Source: Brachypodius melanocephalos
Lineage: Eukaryota; Chordata; Aves; Passeriformes; Pycnonotidae
Direction of reading: 5' to 3'
DNA: 64,000 bases
Assembly (NCBI GenBank): GCA_013398615.1
Contig: VZSR01002145.1
Span: 470,156 to 534,155, forward strand
Shown: positions 11,501 to 25,012 of the stretch, piece after piece
Position numbering within the stretch: the stretch's first letter is position 1
Layout: each line of letters starts with the position of its first letter
Notes under the pieces: generated by a model
Told to the model about the DNA's origin: nothing
The model's database searches: none
The model's input: only the letters and a program-made list of their open reading frames with translations
Translations under genes and position numbers: made by a program

Positions 11501-13540
11501 GGAGGTGCAGGCAGAGGGCAAAGAACCCAAACTGCTCCTTTCAAATGATCCTGAAAAGAGCTCTTAACGCTGACACTTTAGATACAGGAATGTGTTCCTG
11601 ACCTCACCAGTAAAAATTGGCCAGATCTGTTGTAGTTTATCTTAGGAGGGGAAGTGATCTGATTTCCCGTGTTCTCTGCAGTTCTCTGCTCGTGTGGGAT
11701 CCCAGAGGGGCACACCGGGGGGCAGCTGCTCACCCACATTTCACATTCGGAAATAAGGGCTGGAGCCACACTGCTGCCCTCGGGGTTTTTCTGCACATAT
11801 GTGTGTGTTTGTGTGTCCATCTGTCCGTCTGTGCTGGGGCTGAGTGTTGGCTGTCAAAGGCCAGAAGGGCTGCAGTGTCACAGCCAGTGGCAGGGCTGGG
11901 TTTTGGTTTCTTGAGCAGAGCTGGACAGAAGGGGCAGCCCTTTGCAGAGGCCTCTGCTCTGCAGGCACCCAGAGCGTGTCCGGAGCGTTCATCATCCCAC
12001 TGAGCCGCCTGCTGCCGCTGCTCTTGGGCTCCTTGTCTTTCTTTTCTTTGTTTTATTTCAAAGTGGCCTTCCGTAACAAAAGAAACAAAAAAAAAAGCCT
12101 TTGGGTGGTTTCGGTGGAGGTGAGGTGTCGCTGCTGTGTCGGTGTGGTTGTCTGTGCGCACGCCTGGTAGATTCCTGTAGACATGCAATGCAAGGCTTAT
12201 TGTGTCTGGTTTTTGTATGTAGCCTGTGTCTCTTTGGACTGGTTTGCATCCTGAGGGCGTTTTTTGCATTAAAAGAAAAAAAAAAAGTGGGAACTGTTCC
12301 AGGCTGGGTGGTTACAAGAGGCTCTGGAGACCTCCCATGTACCAAGGGTTGGGGGCAAGGTGCCCTTTGCCCCATGTGATGGTGTGGTCAGTGCTTGTTT
12401 GGCCCCTTTGCTTGCTGTGATGGGGATCCAGTGTCCCCAGTGGGGTGAGCAGCCTTGGCCAGATGAACCAATTGACCTCTGCTGACCTGAGCAGGACTTT
12501 GGCTCAGCCTGTCTCGGTGTTCAGGCACTTGCTTAATTAGCTTAGTTAGATACTAGATGGCTGCTGCAGAGGGCTCGTGGAGCTGGTGTGGAGGTGGGCA
12601 GCTCTGAGGACTCACAGGTGAGGCTCCTCTGAGACTTGGCATGTTTTTTTCTGAACAGTTGTTCATTCCAGTCTTATTTTGATTCTAAAAGCTATGGGGG
12701 TGAGGAGAGGAAAACCGTCACAATTATGGCCTGTTTTCCATCCCTTCTTATCATTTGGGACAGATTAAAATGGATTATAACACTATCTTTAGGTTATTTC
12801 CTCCCTGTGTGAAACATCAGTTGTTAGAAGCGGATGTTTAGTGTTAAGGAAAATAGGCTGTGGATAAACTCAGTCATGGCTTCTTTCTGTCCTTGTTATA
12901 CAGAACTTGATAATACAAACTTGAATTATTGAAATACCAGCCTTAGCCCAGCACTGGATGGGTGCAGTCTTGGCAGAGATTGTGTTGGCTGTTCCCAGGC
13001 TGGCTGGGGCCGCTGAACAGCGAAGGAAGGCCCCACTGGCCTCCGTCCCTGCACTGTCGGTGTGGGGACAGGGCTGTTCTGTGCTGGGATTTGGTGGGAA
13101 TGGGCCGTGGGATGTCGTGGTGCTCCTCACCAGGACGGCGTGGCTGGTTCTGCTCTAGCTCTGAGTGAGGCCCATTGACTGAGCCCATTCCTTGTGCTGT
13201 GAATAGGAATTTGAGTGTGAGGGAGCGCTGGCAGGCAGGCTCGTTCTCCGCAGGCGGTGTCACCGGGGCAGGCACGGGCCCCGCGCTGGCTGCGGTGCTG
13301 CCCGTGCCGCCCGTCGGGATCCCGCTGCCAATGCCTTACGGAAACGCCTTAACAACCTGAGCCGAAAGTGAGGTGGGGCTTGACAGAGCGAGAAATCAGG
13401 GACTGACTGCAACCACCCCGTGATTTATTGGCTTCTGGTCAGGCCCCAGCCTGGTCATTGCTGGGGGAGGAGCCGTGGTGGGAGCGGGGACCCTCTGCTC
13501 TGTCACTGCATGTGACCTCCCTCCCTCTCTCCTGTCTAAA

Positions 13541-13560
13541 GCATTTATTTATTTATTTCA
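13541..13560. repeat. Short (TTTA)n tract
   Basis: About four TTTA units lie within otherwise GC-rich DNA. It may act as an AU-rich element if it lies in the MNT 3' UTR. Confidence 0.6.
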
Positions 13561-13935
13561 TCTCGCTGTGCTCCCCGCGTTAGGAATGTGTCACTGGAGC
13601 TGCTGGCTGTGAGCCCAGTCGCTGCCCTCGTTGGCCCGGAGCCCCCATCCCTCCCCTGCACCTCGCAGGAGCTCCCTCGTCGTGCTCACCTGGGCAGGTG
13701 CAGTCTGTGTTTACAGTGAGGACGTGTCACTGTGTTACCAATTTACTGAAATACTGAATATTGACAAACTAGACTGTAAAGATTTTTATGTGTTTGGATA
13801 CATCTGCTATGTGAAAAAGCAACTAATTTTGTACATATTGTATTTTTACTATTCAGCTGTACAATACTGGCTCTTCATGCTCCAGAATTTAGGTATCCAA
13901 CATGAATGATATCCATGTAATAAGCACTTGCCTGA

Positions 13936-13958
13936 AATAAATATAAAACTGAAATAAA
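13936..13958 (+). terminator. MNT: Distal MNT poly(A) signal pair
   Basis: Two AATAAA hexamers lie at 13936-13941 and 13953-13958. The preceding 200 bases are AT-rich (13,740-13,930) and contain TTTTGTACATATTGTATTT, typical of a 3' UTR end. This is the last plus-strand signal before the convergent SGSM2 gene. Confidence 0.55.
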
Positions 13959-13975
13959 CATGCACTGAAATCGGA

Positions 13976-15555
13976 AACAGGTTTCTGCATTTGCTTCCCT
14001 ATGCTTTGCATGCAGATCCCTCACTTTGTTTGTGATTTCCCAGTTCCAAGAGCAATGCCTTCCCTCCCTCTGGAGTCACCGCAGCCGCTGCAGGGGCGTG
14101 TCACGGATCCGCGGGGCTGGAGCTCACCCCGAGCAGGCACAGAGCTGCCCGGGGGCCGTGTGCGTGTCTGCATCCTGCCGTGCTGCCTTGGCAGCTCCAG
14201 CAATCCGTGAGAACTTGGAAAACGGTGCCCTGTCCTGTGCCCTTCTCCTGCTGAGGAGCCCATCCCGGCCCTGCTGCAGGCAGAGGGGTCCCACGGCCCC
14301 CCGAGGCCCAGCAGAGAAGCGTCATGCCCGGGCCCCTCCTGCTGGGACTCTCCCCACCCTCCTGTTGTTAGGCAGCCCCTCGGGGTGTCCTTCCTGTGCC
14401 CTGGGCTGGGGCTGGACAGGGGAGCAGGGGTGGGCTGAAGAGCCCAGCCACACCTGCCTCACCTGGAACTGCTCTCTGTCTCTGTCTCTCTCTCCTGCAG
14501 GTGCTGGAGTGCCAGGCTCTCCTGCTCCCTTGGCTCCAGCAGTGCCATGATGGGCGTGGATGATCATCCAGCACCGGGCAAGTCAAACCCTGTGGTGGCG
14601 TTGGGGACAGCAGGGCAGGGGTGGGGCTGGACCCCCGGGTGGGCGCAGGCAGAGGGGCTGGGGGGGAACACCACGGGTCTAAATAACTGCATTAGAAATG
14701 ACTGGGAGAGAATGCACAAAGGAAATGGTGGGGGCTGTGTGGGAAGGACAGAGGGACAAGAGCCAGCCCTAACCCCAGCTGTGGTGCTAAGGTGCCCTCC
14801 CCAGTCCCACCATGCAGACAGGAGAATGCAGAGGACACAAGGACACTGGAAGTTTATTCAGGCCATGTCTTTGGATGCACTTCATAAAGGGCTGATCCTT
14901 GTTGGTAGGGGTAAATACCTGATTAGCAGCTGTAAGGAGCAGTGGCTGAGGGATGGCTGCACCCACCCCAGCACACTGAGGCCTTTATTGGGCCTCTCTA
15001 TGGTGGAATGGGGAAATGTTCCATTACTCCCCAGGGACTCATCCCCAGGCAGACCTATTTAGCCTAAAAACCTGGAACACCACTGCAAAACTGCCAGTAG
15101 CAGCCAAGCAGCCAGGTGAGCCTGAGGAGGGACCATCCCTGCTGCAGAGGAGATGTAGCCAGAGGCGTTTAAGGGGTTTGAACAAGGACTGGGAGTGATA
15201 GAGGAGGATCTCTCCTGGAAGTCCAGCAGCTCAGCTGGATTCAATGTACTGCAGCACAATCAGGCCTAAAATTTCAAGATGAAACTCTTCAACACTTGTC
15301 GTAAGCCTATTTCTGTTCCTGGGCTGGCTGAGGCTCAGCCAGTGGGTACATGAAAGTTGCCCTTAAAGTAATTTAAGAGACCTCAGGAGTCTACTTAATG
15401 GTGACCTATTTATTGCCTTTAGCACTACAGCCCATGCAGCTCATCAGAGAAACATTAATTACATCTTGCCCTATCCTCCCAGACAGCCTCATCCCTGTTC
15501 CATTGCTGGAATCACCTTGGGGGGAGAGAAATCGCTCCCAAAGAGCTCCATGGGA
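13976..15555. other. Intergenic spacer between convergent MNT and SGSM2
   Basis: Tail-to-tail spacer with no credible coding exon. A CT-rich stretch at 14471-14500 ends in CTCCTGCAG and looks like a splice acceptor, but no matching exon or donor gives a recognisable protein. Further minus-strand AATAAA signals at 14984-14989 and 14853-14858 could extend SGSM2. Confidence 0.5.
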
Positions 15556-17196
15556 TGCCTTAATGATAGGTATTTATTCATAAGTTACATTTAAACATAA
15601 ATAATTGAGCAATAAAGAGAATAATCTGCTCCCAACAAAAATAAATAATACACAACATTGATAAAATCCAATCAGACAGAATGTTCTAACAAATACAGCA
15701 AAGTTCACAGATTGGGTTTGTGTGAAACAGCTGTACAGAACATTCCCAACATACCAAAGGAAAATAGTGCAGTATTATCTGTACATCCATCACTCCCTGG
15801 GCTCCCTGGAATTGGAGGTTTTTCTCACTCTTCTCACTCTTAAAAAATACTTTTTCAGTTTTCAAGTGAACAGACAGACACACCTGGAGCACTTTTGGGA
15901 CTCAGAGCAGCCGTGGGACTGGGGATGAGCTCAGACCTGTACAGGGCCGGGAGTAGGGCCTGCAGGATTCTCTGCCGGGAGCCTGGGTCATGAGTATCCG
16001 TGGAATCTGCAGCTGACTCCGTGAGCAAGAGCCTCCTTCCTGCCTCCCCTCTGGCTGACCCAGAGATACTTTCATTTAGCAGCAACAGGTGAGTGGAGCC
16101 CAGGTGAGAGCTGTACCCCGTGCAGTGCAGAGCAGCCCCAGCAGCCCTGGTGGGAGCCCAGCTCCCCCAGCCCCTGCCACTCCCCTGGCACAGGGCTGGG
16201 GCACAGACTGTCCTGGGGCACACAGAGAGCTCCACACCCGAGCAGGGGCTGCAGCAGCACCTCAGAGCCTCCAGCAATTCCAGCTCCTTCACCTGGGAGG
16301 GGCAGATCCTGCTCAAAGACAAGCATCTGGTTTGTGTCTGCGAGTCCACGGAGACTCCTGAGAGCTCTGCAGGGCAGGGAGGAGGAAGAGTGTGCAGGCA
16401 CTGCCATCTGCTCTCCATGGGATGTGAATCCGTGGCTCTGCACAGCACAGGGAGCACAGGGCTGAACCTGCTCACCTGAGCAACACGGAGCAGGGCCTGG
16501 CAGCTGGGAGGGGTCACAGGGTCGGTTTGCAAAGCAAAACAAAGGCAGGCCATGAAGAGTGAGCAGTGTGAGCCAGTCAGCCGAGGCCAAACTGGTGTCT
16601 CAGCTCATGAGCTCATCACTGCTCACATGAACTGTGGCATTTAGGTTAAGGCCATTCTCCCAGCCAGGAACGTTATCAGCTTTAATCACTGCTAAATACA
16701 AACCCAAATGTTTTAGCAACATGAGCTCAGACACATTCTCTTCCATGTTCAAGGCAAAGACAGTGAGTCCAGGACCATGCTCCTCCAAGGACCCAATCCA
16801 ATGCTTGCGGCAGCGGGCCTGGCCTTGCCTCCATGGCAGCTTCTGGCAGAGCACACAAGGTGCATCCAGGCTTTACAGGTGCAGTAAGTCAAAATAGAAA
16901 TGTTGCAGTTTGTCAAGTCCCCCCTTTCAACATCACAAAGATGTAGACAGATGTCTTCTAGAGAGGGAAACAGAGAATGCAAAAAGATTTTGTCTAGAAA
17001 TACAAAGTGAGTGTAACAAGGACTATCAAACACCAACTTCATCTCCTGAAGGGAAAGTTCAGGTTTTAAAAGTCTGTTACCATCTCCTCACTATTTATTA
17101 CATTACATGGAAGATGCAATTAGAACACCATTTGGAATTACAGTGCAAGGAATGCTCCATCCAGTGGCTCACAGTGAGGCCCCAGCCTGTCCATGG
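15556..17196 (-). other. SGSM2: Probable SGSM2 3' UTR
   Basis: The stretch runs from the stop codon at 17197-17199 to the poly(A) signal at 15573-15578, about 1.6 kb. There is no credible coding frame. The end of the stretch (15,590-15,800) is AT-rich on the minus strand, with TGTA elements. An earlier AATAAA at 17094-17099 could give a UTR of about 0.1 kb. Confidence 0.55.
15573..15578 (-). terminator. SGSM2: SGSM2 poly(A) signal (best candidate)
   Basis: Minus-strand AATAAA (TTTATT on +) follows AT-rich 3'-UTR-like sequence. Alternatives are TTTATT at 17094-17099, about 15,406, 14984-14989 and 14853-14858. The choice is judgement, not measurement. Confidence 0.5.
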
Positions 17197-20100
17197 TCAC
17201 TTGTTCTCAATCAGGGTCTGCACTTTGTAGACAAGGTCTCTGGCTATCCTCAGGATCTCCGCAGCATCGTGGTGCTCAGCCATTTCTAAGAGACACAGAC
17301 AAACATCTTAACTGCCTGCACCTTCCTGCTCTGGCACTGATATTCATGTGCCATTAGCATTAATTAAATTAATTACTGTAACAAGCAGCAATCCCAGAGT
17401 TGGGAATTCCAGGGAGTTGGTTGAATCCTTTGTGCTGCAGGACCCTGCACTGAGACTCTGAGCTTAAAACAAGCAGGGGTTTGTCACAACAAGAACTGCA
17501 CCAGACAGTCTCAGGAAGGGAGAAGGAGAAAAGTCTCATTATTTTTTATCAAAATGGCTCTTACCATTAAAAAACTTGATGATATCAGTGAAGTCCATGT
17601 TGTTATCACGGATAATCTCTCGATAAACTTCCACAAGTGCTAAGGCAATGAAAAGGACAAAATGTTCTGAAGAGATGTGCTTTGCTGCCCAAATAACTTC
17701 CCACACTGTAAATACATCCTCGTACAACAATTCTGAATGGGAATAAACATTACAAGAGCATCTGATTATTCAACTGACCATATCCCTTCTCTCTTACCAA
17801 TGTCTACAGGCCTTACTCAGACATCAACAGAACCTGATGACTCCTCCTTTTCGTCTCCCCCTCTCCTCCAGCCAGCTCCTGTCACTTGTGCACACAACTG
17901 GCTTAGAGAACAATTAGCACAGCCTGGGGGTGGGGTGGTGCAGAGCCAAGCCCAGGAAGGTACCTGAACCACAGTGACTATGTGAGAGCAGCACAGGAGG
18001 CCGGGCTGTTCTACAGGGCTACGTGACAGGCTGCAGGTCTGAACGTGTGTCCAGGTGTGTCCTGGCTCTGTAGTGGGCCTGTCAGCACCAACACTCTGCT
18101 GGAGTGTGCTTGTGCAAGGATCCTGGGATCCAGGGGTGCTCCCACACAATACAAGGCACCTCACTCAAAGTACAGCAGCTCCTGAGCTATTGCTGAGCTG
18201 CTTCTTGTTATCCCAGGGATAGGACAGGAGGTATCAAAGCTTACAGAGGAGTGGGATCACCTTCTTGAGCAAACAGGCATTTGCACTGGGCAGGAACTTG
18301 GCTTCAATCACATTATCAGGAATTTGCAACTCCCCTTTCTAAGCCTGGACTCATTCCAGTGCTGTTTCATCTCAGAGCTGCATTGCCTTTCCTGGCTACA
18401 AACTCTCCAGTGATCCCAGCTGCCACTCACCACCCTAACAGAGCCACCAAAACACAGAACTGTTACAGTTCTACACAACTATGAACTACTGGCACAGAAC
18501 ATTATTACCTCTTTTAAAGTCAAGCAGGAACCAGCGATAGCAGAAGTAAAAATGAGTGTAATCTCCATTCTGGTGCATCAGTTCAAAAAGTTCTGAGTCC
18601 AGAATCTAGAATAGAAAACATCATCTGTCAGATGTGGTCTGAAAGCAGCCAGGTCAGATGTGCTGGACTCCCACACTGCTCCTCATGCCGTGGTCAGAGC
18701 AGCTGCTCAGGAACAGCACAGGAACAGCCCCTCTGCTGTGTGTGCCAGGGCTGTGACCTGGAGCCCTGACTCAGTGCTGAGCTGAGGAGTCACACTTGAT
18801 CTTCACCATGACTTTAATGGGCCAAGGAACAAGGTGAAGCTCCTACAGATTTTCAACAAGTGGCAAATGCCCATCTCTGCCTCTGCTCTCAGGCTGCAGC
18901 TCTACAAATCCAGTTACAACTCCTCCTCCCCAGCTCTGCAGTCACACCTGAACGCCACTCCTTGGTGCTCCTGCCCTTCACTGGTGAGTCCTGAGCCTCT
19001 GCCACAGCCTTGTCTTCTTCCAGACACGCTTAACCCAGACTCACCTGGATGAGGGACCGCATGTTGGCAAAGTGTGTGTCCATAGCACCTCCATTGGGGA
19101 AGTTCTGGCTCATCCTCTTCATCAGGTGGCTGAAGCAGCTGTAGGCCAGCTGATCTGTAGGGACAAGGCAGACATTCAGTGCAGGCAATTGTGGGACTTC
19201 TTGAACCAAAATAATGGAACTGCAGGGCCTGGGAAAAACAGGGTCTTCCCCTTTGCTGTTCCCTGAATCCCAGGATTTAGATGAAAGAGGTTGGTTCCTG
19301 ATTCTGCACCATTTTTACCAGTTATGTTTCAAAGAATCCAGCCTGCAGTTGACTTTTCAGCATCAGCAAATGCCAGAACACAGTAATTTTACTAACTTTG
19401 GTAAAATTTAAACTGGAAGTCAGTGAGTGACAGAGCAGCCCCGAGACACTAAAGTTAGCCATTTCAACAGTCATAGGTGGAGAAGACACAAATCAGGAGT
19501 TGGAGGTTTGATTCTGCTGGTGACCCAGCCCTGGTTAATGCAGACAACTCCTTCTGAAACAGCATTTCTAAAGAAAGACCTCACTAAGGATACCAGCATG
19601 TCCCAAAGGAAAACCCTTCCTACCATTGTCAAGAATAACCATCAAAGGAGCCAGGAGGTCACACATGCCTTGGACATAACCAACTTCTAGGTGCTCCCAG
19701 ACATAGCTGTGGAAAGAAGAAATCCTTGTATTGAAGGCTGATTCCATATGTGAAATAAATCCTAAGCAGCTGCTGAAGGTGTGCATCTTGGAACCTTCTG
19801 ACTCTTCCCAGAGTATTTCACAGCCCTTTACTGTTTGCTGCCTGGATAAAGTGGCCCCCTGAGCATTGAGGTATCATCCTGATCAGGAGAACCCCAAACC
19901 TCAGAGTACATTCAGAGAACAGTTCTCTGAAATAGGGTCTGTCACTTGAGAAAGTCTTCTCAAATCTGCATTCCAAACTTGGACCCATGCTCTAACCTGC
20001 CATCCTGCCTGTTCCTCCTTCTAGCAAGTTGTTTTAAATTCATTAGTGGGAATTCTTATTGACTGTTATTTGCATATTATTATAGTTTATAGATTATTTT

Positions 20101-23100
20101 ATGGATTGTGACAAAAATGTGAAAGTGGTTGGGTTTACAAGCTCATTACCTGCACATGACATTTCGGAGCTTCTCCAGGTTCTCAGCAGTAAAATACCAG
20201 TAATTCCGGTCACATCTCTGGACATCTTTATCAATTCTGTGCAAATTTAAGGCAACAGTGTCCAATAACTCTATCTAGAACAGAGAAGTTTTAGTTAGAT
20301 CTGCCAAGTTTACAGCATTCCCAGGACTCTGTGCAGATTTGCTCTGAGAATCACCAAACCAGAAACAGTACAATTACAGTCTGAGCAGATGAGGGCACCA
20401 AAATACTCAATTACTGTCAAAAATGCCAGGTAAAACACTTTTGTTTTCACTGGGAAATATGCCAAACCTCTCCTATTTCCAAATGGCTATTTCCATCTAA
20501 ATAACTTCAGCAGAGAGAAGCAGAAACTATGCTGCTGTGTGAAAGCAAGAATAACAGAGGTGGTGGCATCTTGAATCTAGATTTAGGTTGTGGTTCAGTT
20601 TGACTAGATGGAGGTTTTAGCTTGATTTAAATAACACTAGAATCTTACAAGCAGTATGTTGTCCACACTCCCAGGCCCTGGAAAGTTCTAACTGCTAGAA
20701 ATGTACCACAGTGATTGTCTTGCCCACCTACTTAAAAAAAAAAAAAAAAAAACAAAAAAAACCAAAAAACACCCAAATTTTTCTTTCTGCCTTATTTCCA
20801 ATCTAGCTCAAAATCCAGATGAAAAGATTTGGATGCAAAAATCCTCAGTTATCATCCCACCAGCTGCAGTGGGACTCTCATTAAATCCTATCTGAAAAAG
20901 AGCCAGTGTTTGCTAAAAAAGCAATGCTGTGCAGAGAGATGATGGTACTTCAGTTGTGACCTACTGTGTAGGACGCAGCACAGACAGAGGCGACATCCAC
21001 GAAATAATCCACCTGGGAAGAGAGCTGCTCCTCTGAGACAGAGTCCTGGGGCTGCAGCACCCCGGGCTTGGCGCTCTGCACGCGGGGTGTGCCCGGCTCG
21101 CTCCTCCCCACCTCAGTGCTGCCTTCCTCCTCGGCCCCGTCCTCGAAGGAGCCGCTCTGCCCGTCGTCAATGCTGGACAGGATGCCCGAGGCCACCGAGT
21201 AGTTCCTGGAGGAGGGCAGCCCCGAGTCGGGGGAGTCGAACTCGGCGGCTGCGGGCGCCGGCGCCGCCGTCAGCGCGGGGTCCTCCTGCCCTTTGGGCTC
21301 CTGCTCCACCGAGTCCGTTTCATCCACAGATATGAACACCTGTGACATGCAAAACACACATTTCAACAGCAGTGATCATCTGCTCTGTGCTGGGTCTGAC
21401 TGAAGGACCTACAAGGAAGAGATCTGGAGAGCTGTTCCTCTGCTGGGAGGGGATCTGCCTTCACAGGTGAACCTCAGAGCCCCTTAAGCATGAACAGCTG
21501 TAGACTATCCCAAATTCAGACCTGCTCTTCATTCTACCATGGAGACACCACAGCTCCAATCTCTGCCCAGGATTCGGGAGCTGTGCTAACCTCCATCTCT
21601 GCCTCCTAGGGCTGCACCTCTGCAAATGCCCACTCCAGATGGAGAGTGGGAAGGGGGTACCTACATCATTGCTGATGGTGGAGTCCCTGTGGATGAGCCG
21701 CTGGACGTGGCTGTCAATGCTGCTGCCCGATGAAAACTTGGCCAGAGTGGCTGAATGTGACTCCTTCTCTCTCTGCTTCACAATGACCTCGCAGGCCTTC
21801 CACTCAGCCATCACCTTCTGGTACCTCAGAGCAATGTCTGCGTCCACCTGCAGACAGAGACACAGCCTGAGACACTGCCCTCCTTGCCAGAAGGCACTGA
21901 CACTGGCAGCCCAAAGGATGCTGAGGCCCTCTTGCTGCACCAGCACATCCCTGACTGGAGAGTAGTCAGGTGTTGGGTATTAAATGCAGGGAATTAGTAA
22001 CACTGTAGGCACCAGAAAGGATCCATAAAAGCAGGTGTATACACTGTCAACAGCACTGTGCCACTGTGACAGTGATGCAGGATGGAACAAAAGATGTCAT
22101 GTGAAACCTCACACAGAAATCAGATGCAATCTACAGAGCAAGCACTGCCTCTACCTGCATCATCCCTAATTCCATCACACCTCCTTCCAACTCCTCTGCT
22201 CCAGCTCTAGGGTAGCCCTTGTGAAAAATTCCAGGGCACAGGTTTATAAACACCAGCCTGTACAGTCAGATCCCAGGAGAAACTCTGGAATCCCAGCTCC
22301 CACAGCCCCGTCCTGTGGCTGCACTGTGCATGGCCAAATCTATCCGCACTGGGCACCACAGGAATAAAACAGATCTTTGTCACTGGTGGCTTTCTCTTTT
22401 GAAAGACAGCCACAGAACCCCCCTTGAGCTATTAAGAGACATGGAGCAATTTTACTACTCTGTCACTTGTCAAGAGCTGGAGAGAAACCACAATTGTGAG
22501 CTGGCTGCAGGCTCTGCACTCGGCTGGCTGAGCTCCTACCCAAGCGTTCATGCTAAGAGCTGCAGGCTATTTGTCACTTGAGGTAGCTATTGAGTCATAA
22601 ATCATAAAATACAACACTTAGTGGAGGGCTGGAGGACAGCCACATCTGGGAGTGCAAAAATACCATCAGAAGACAAATCACCTGCAATGACTTCAGTTAA
22701 GGACACGATGAGTTTCCTGTAGGTGCAGGTGTTATGACTGTTTTCATGTCACTCATTTGACAGACTCCTACATTCACTGTAAGCTTCAGTCTCCAACAAC
22801 CCATTCCTTTGAGGAATCAGTTATTACTCTTGTTTAATACTGGTGTTGAGTAGCTCCTTACAATTCCAGGTAAGTTTGGAGTACCCCTGGGTTAGTAGGG
22901 TACAAACTCAGGGAGAAAAATCTTCTGTAGGAGCCTGTGTTCTGCAGATCAGATCTTTTCTATCTTGTAACATCTCTGTATGAATTTACTGTAATTTCTA
23001 TCATACAGACTCCAATATTTATCTACTCTTGCCAAATCTCCTATGTTCTAGCTGTACAAATGCACATGCCCTTTGGAGATGAGAGATGGCTTCACATCTC

Positions 23101-25012
23101 CCACTCCACAAACTAAGCATCTGGGTCCTTTTGTTCATTTCCAGACGTATGTTTTATTTCTACACATGGATCATAAATCTGATAGTTCATATACCTGTGG
23201 AGATCAGAGACAGCAAAATGCAATCTATGCAAGAAACCTCCAATATCCTGCCTTTCTTGAAAATCTCAGATTAAAAAAAGAATGGAGTAGTGCTCAGTAG
23301 AACATTCCTGATGTACACACTACAGCCAGAAAATCTATAGTAAACATCTACTAAGATGACTGCATTCAGGGGGCAGAATCTGGACTGTGACCTAGTTTGA
23401 ACTGTGAAGGGCTCTGTTTCTCCATCTGTGTTCAGAACTGGCTTTTAAAAATTATTGGGAGGAAAACAACTCAAATTGTTTCAGCAATGTTTGGTAAAAA
23501 GTGAGCTGCTTATAAAGTGCCCCAATGGCAAGACACTGATTTGTCCATGACAAGGCTTGAGGTCAGGCTGCCCTTCTGCTCTGCAGGTGCTCACAGGGAT
23601 ATAAATTACTCCTTGGCATGTAAAGTAATTGGGAGTTAGCAAATGCCAAATGTTTTGATATATAAACCACTCCTTATCAATTTAATCCAGAAGAGAATCA
23701 GCTACTGTGTGAGTGCTACCTCCCTGGTAATAACACTAACTGAAAAGCAGATTAATGTGTTAATTATATTCCAGGCCAAACCTTATTACTGTTCCATCCA
23801 GTTCAGCCAATCTTTGGGTGATGTCACAGAAAGCAATGTTTTACCACCACACAGTAACTTCACAGGCTCCATCTGGGTTGTTCCCAGTTCCAGCAGAAGT
23901 CCACGCATACAGATGCAGTACCACGGAGAAAAGGCAGTTATTTCAAGGAGCAGTCGGAAGTATAATTCAGCTGACACATTCAAAAGAAGGCTGAGTAAAA
24001 TTTCCATCTCAATGTCAATGTCTCCCCTTTTGATAAGTGACAAATTTGTGGACACAGGGTGTGCTCAGGGCACGTGCATGCCACAGGCAGAGCTGAATGC
24101 AGGTTCCCTGACTTCAAGAAAGAACGAACTCTCATTTACTGACATTTAGACATTAAAACATGGTATCAAAACCCCTCTGCTAGCATGTGTTACTAATGTT
24201 TTCAGTAGCGTTTTTCCCTTGGGAATATTACCCAGTAATAAAGACCAACAGCTGCTATTCAGAAAACAAAACCCACTCTGCAAACGTAACTCAGATTCCA
24301 CAGAAGCTATGGCTTACCTGGTCCATCTCCTTCTTGGCCATGCCAAATTTGTAGTGACCTAACAAGAATGGCCACACTTCCTTCCGAATCTCATGCTGGA
24401 CCCCACCATAGTAAACTCTTCTTAGTAATTCCAGTTCCTTGTAGTTCTACAGTGGCCAGGAGAAAGAGGTGTTGAAGGCAATGTATCTGTATTTAACTCA
24501 GGTACACTCAGAGACACTTCACACTGAGTATACAGTGAAATACATGCAGGACACTAAATAAATTCTGCAGCTTGATTCAGGCCTTTAGGGCCTTAGCTGA
24601 AATCCAGTCTAATATAGGCTGTCATGCCTTCCATGAACATAATCTAAATTTGAATAGATGAGTTGCTTTGATAATAATTTATATCTTTGCCATTATCAGA
24701 GAAGCAAAGGAGACAAGAGATTGTAAGAACTGACTCTCACTAGCTGAGAAGTGCCCCTGTGGTCAAACACCTTTAATGTTTCTTGGGGCTCACTGCAGGT
24801 GATCCCCTGCCCCCAGCAGCAGCGTGTGGAGCCCGTGCAGGGACATTAAGGGGCCGTGTCACTGACCTTCTTGTCCTTCTGGTACTTGCTCCAGACCTCC
24901 TTGGTGAGGCCGGCGGCGGCGCTGCTGGGTCTGTCGGGGGGCACGATGCTGTGGTTGACCAGCGCCGAGAGGTGCGTGCGCACCGTGGACAGGTGCCGGC
25001 AGTGCGCCAGCC
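17197..25012 (-). CDS. SGSM2: SGSM2 exons 15-24: split TBC (RabGAP) domain
   Basis: Residues about 549-1049. The TBC start is [20 protein letters not shown] (exon 16, 24318-24446). The arginine finger is in exon 19: IDKDVQR, residues 840-846, fitting IxxDxxR. The glutamine finger is in exon 20: YVQG, residues 878-881, fitting YxQ. Both catalytic residues are intact, so GAP activity is expected. Exons 17-18 (residues 641-826) form a long insertion inside the TBC fold. Exon 17 is well conserved ([40 protein letters not shown]). Exon 18 (20965-21339) is acidic, Ser/Pro-rich and probably disordered. The last exons give [40 protein letters not shown] and [12 protein letters not shown]. Confidence 0.94.

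Larger units (their letters stand above)
8168..13975 (+). other. MNT: Probable MNT 3' UTR with several candidate poly(A) sites
   Basis: No coding exon is visible between the MNT stop and about 13,975. AATAAA hexamers lie at 8445, 8843, 11106, 13936 and 13953. The last pair sits in an AT-rich stretch with TGTA motifs that looks like a genuine transcript end. If the distal site is used, the UTR is about 5.8 kb; if 8445 is used, it is about 0.3 kb. The section from 9,000 to 13,600 has no strong feature beyond short CA/TG runs, such as 11,800-11,832. That the whole stretch is transcribed is inference. Confidence 0.5.

Noticed and set aside
14465..14560. CT-rich tract ending in CTGCAG as a splice acceptor of an unknown gene
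   Set aside because: No downstream exon encodes a recognisable protein and no matching donor is evident. CT microsatellites imitate acceptors.
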